A stretch of DNA of 5,071 bases from Deltaproteobacteria bacterium (lineage in GTDB: Bacteria > Desulfobacterota > DSM-4660 > Desulfatiglandales > Desulfatiglandaceae), in the NCBI GenBank assembly GCA_019307165.1, contig JAFDKD010000292.1, positions 1 to 5,071 of the forward strand, in the 5' to 3' direction. The notes under the pieces are model-generated. The model worked only from the letters and a program-made list of their open reading frames with translations. It searched no databases and was not told where the DNA came from. Positions 4,941 to 5,071 of this stretch are shown piece after piece. Every line of letters starts with the position of its first letter. The stretch's first letter is position 1. The position numbers and the translations under genes were made by a program.

Positions 4941-5071
4941 ATGAGAAAGAGAACGAATTGGATAATCGGTATTTTTCTTTTCAGCGTTTTTTTGTTTGGT
5001 TGTTTGAGCCCGATTCAGGCAGAAGAGATCGTGATCGGGGCCCTTTCCGACCTCACCGGCCCAACCGCAGC
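4941..5071 (+). CDS. Periplasmic substrate-binding protein of a branched-chain amino-acid/amide-type ABC transporter, 3' truncated by window edge
   Basis: Only the first 43 full codons are visible. The N-terminus is a secretion signal: RKR at 2-4, a hydrophobic core (8-20, IIGIFLFSVFLFG) and then either LFGC (18-21), a possible but imperfect lipobox with Cys21, or a signal peptidase I site after Ala27 (IQA-EE). The mature start EEIVIGALSDLTGPTA (28-43) is the typical first strand and loop of LivK-like binding proteins (Peripla_BP_6 type), in which the T-G-x-x-A region begins the ligand-binding lobe. Such proteins deliver branched-chain amino acids, amides, short-chain carboxylates or aromatic acids to an ABC permease; the ligand cannot be told from this fragment. 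Its position after two acyl-CoA mutase pairs suggests uptake of a precursor of their substrates, which is inference. Confidence 0.8.
   Translation, partial: MRKRTNWIIGIFLFSVFLFGCLSPIQAEEIVIGALSDLTGPTA

Noticed and set aside
4864..4944. 26-codon frame overlapping the transporter start by ATGA
   Set aside because: No Shine-Dalgarno site, basic low-complexity product and no recognisable motif; the purine-rich run explains its composition.

Overview
The window is a stretch of bacterial operon built around coenzyme B12-dependent acyl-CoA carbon-skeleton mutases. All genes lie on the + strand. In order they are: the 3' part of a mutase large subunit (mutase 1, 1-1139), its small B12-binding subunit (1153-1578), a MeaB/ArgK-type GTPase chaperone (1575-2552), a 136-base gap, a second complete mutase large subunit (mutase 2, 2689-4374), a second small B12-binding subunit (4383-4787), a 153-base gap, and the first 44 codons of a periplasmic-binding protein of the branched-chain amino-acid/amide ABC transporter type (4941 to the window end).

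The organism is not named by anything in the sequence. Separately encoded large and small mutase subunits, a nearby MeaB, a LivK-like binding protein, moderate to high GC and strong AAGGAGG-type ribosome sites would fit an anaerobic Desulfobacterota (deltaproteobacterial) fatty- or aromatic-acid degrader. That is inference with low confidence. No RNA gene, mobile element, CRISPR array or origin was seen.

How the genes work together: in this family the large subunit (TIM barrel) binds the acyl-CoA, the small subunit carries adenosylcobalamin, and MeaB loads and protects the cofactor using GTP. The first three genes are tightly packed (13-base gap, then an ATGA overlap), so they should be co-translated. 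Mutase 2 and its B12 subunit form a second pair (8-base gap). The transporter gene may bring in a precursor of the mutase substrate.

The point of interest is that neither pair looks like an ordinary methylmalonyl-CoA mutase. Compared by eye with remembered family sequences, both large subunits lack the near-invariant active-site histidine of the G-Y-H-x-x-E motif (Asp in mutase 1, Asn or no equivalent in mutase 2). Mutase 2 also lacks about 15 residues covering the loop that carries the carboxylate-binding Arg. Mutase 1 has lost the Q-S-L-H-x-N-S motif. Both small subunits deviate from the D-x-H-x-x-G cobalamin motif, each in a different way. Substrates are therefore left open, and 'methylmalonyl-CoA mutase' would be an over-call. 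These alignments were made from memory and need to be computed.
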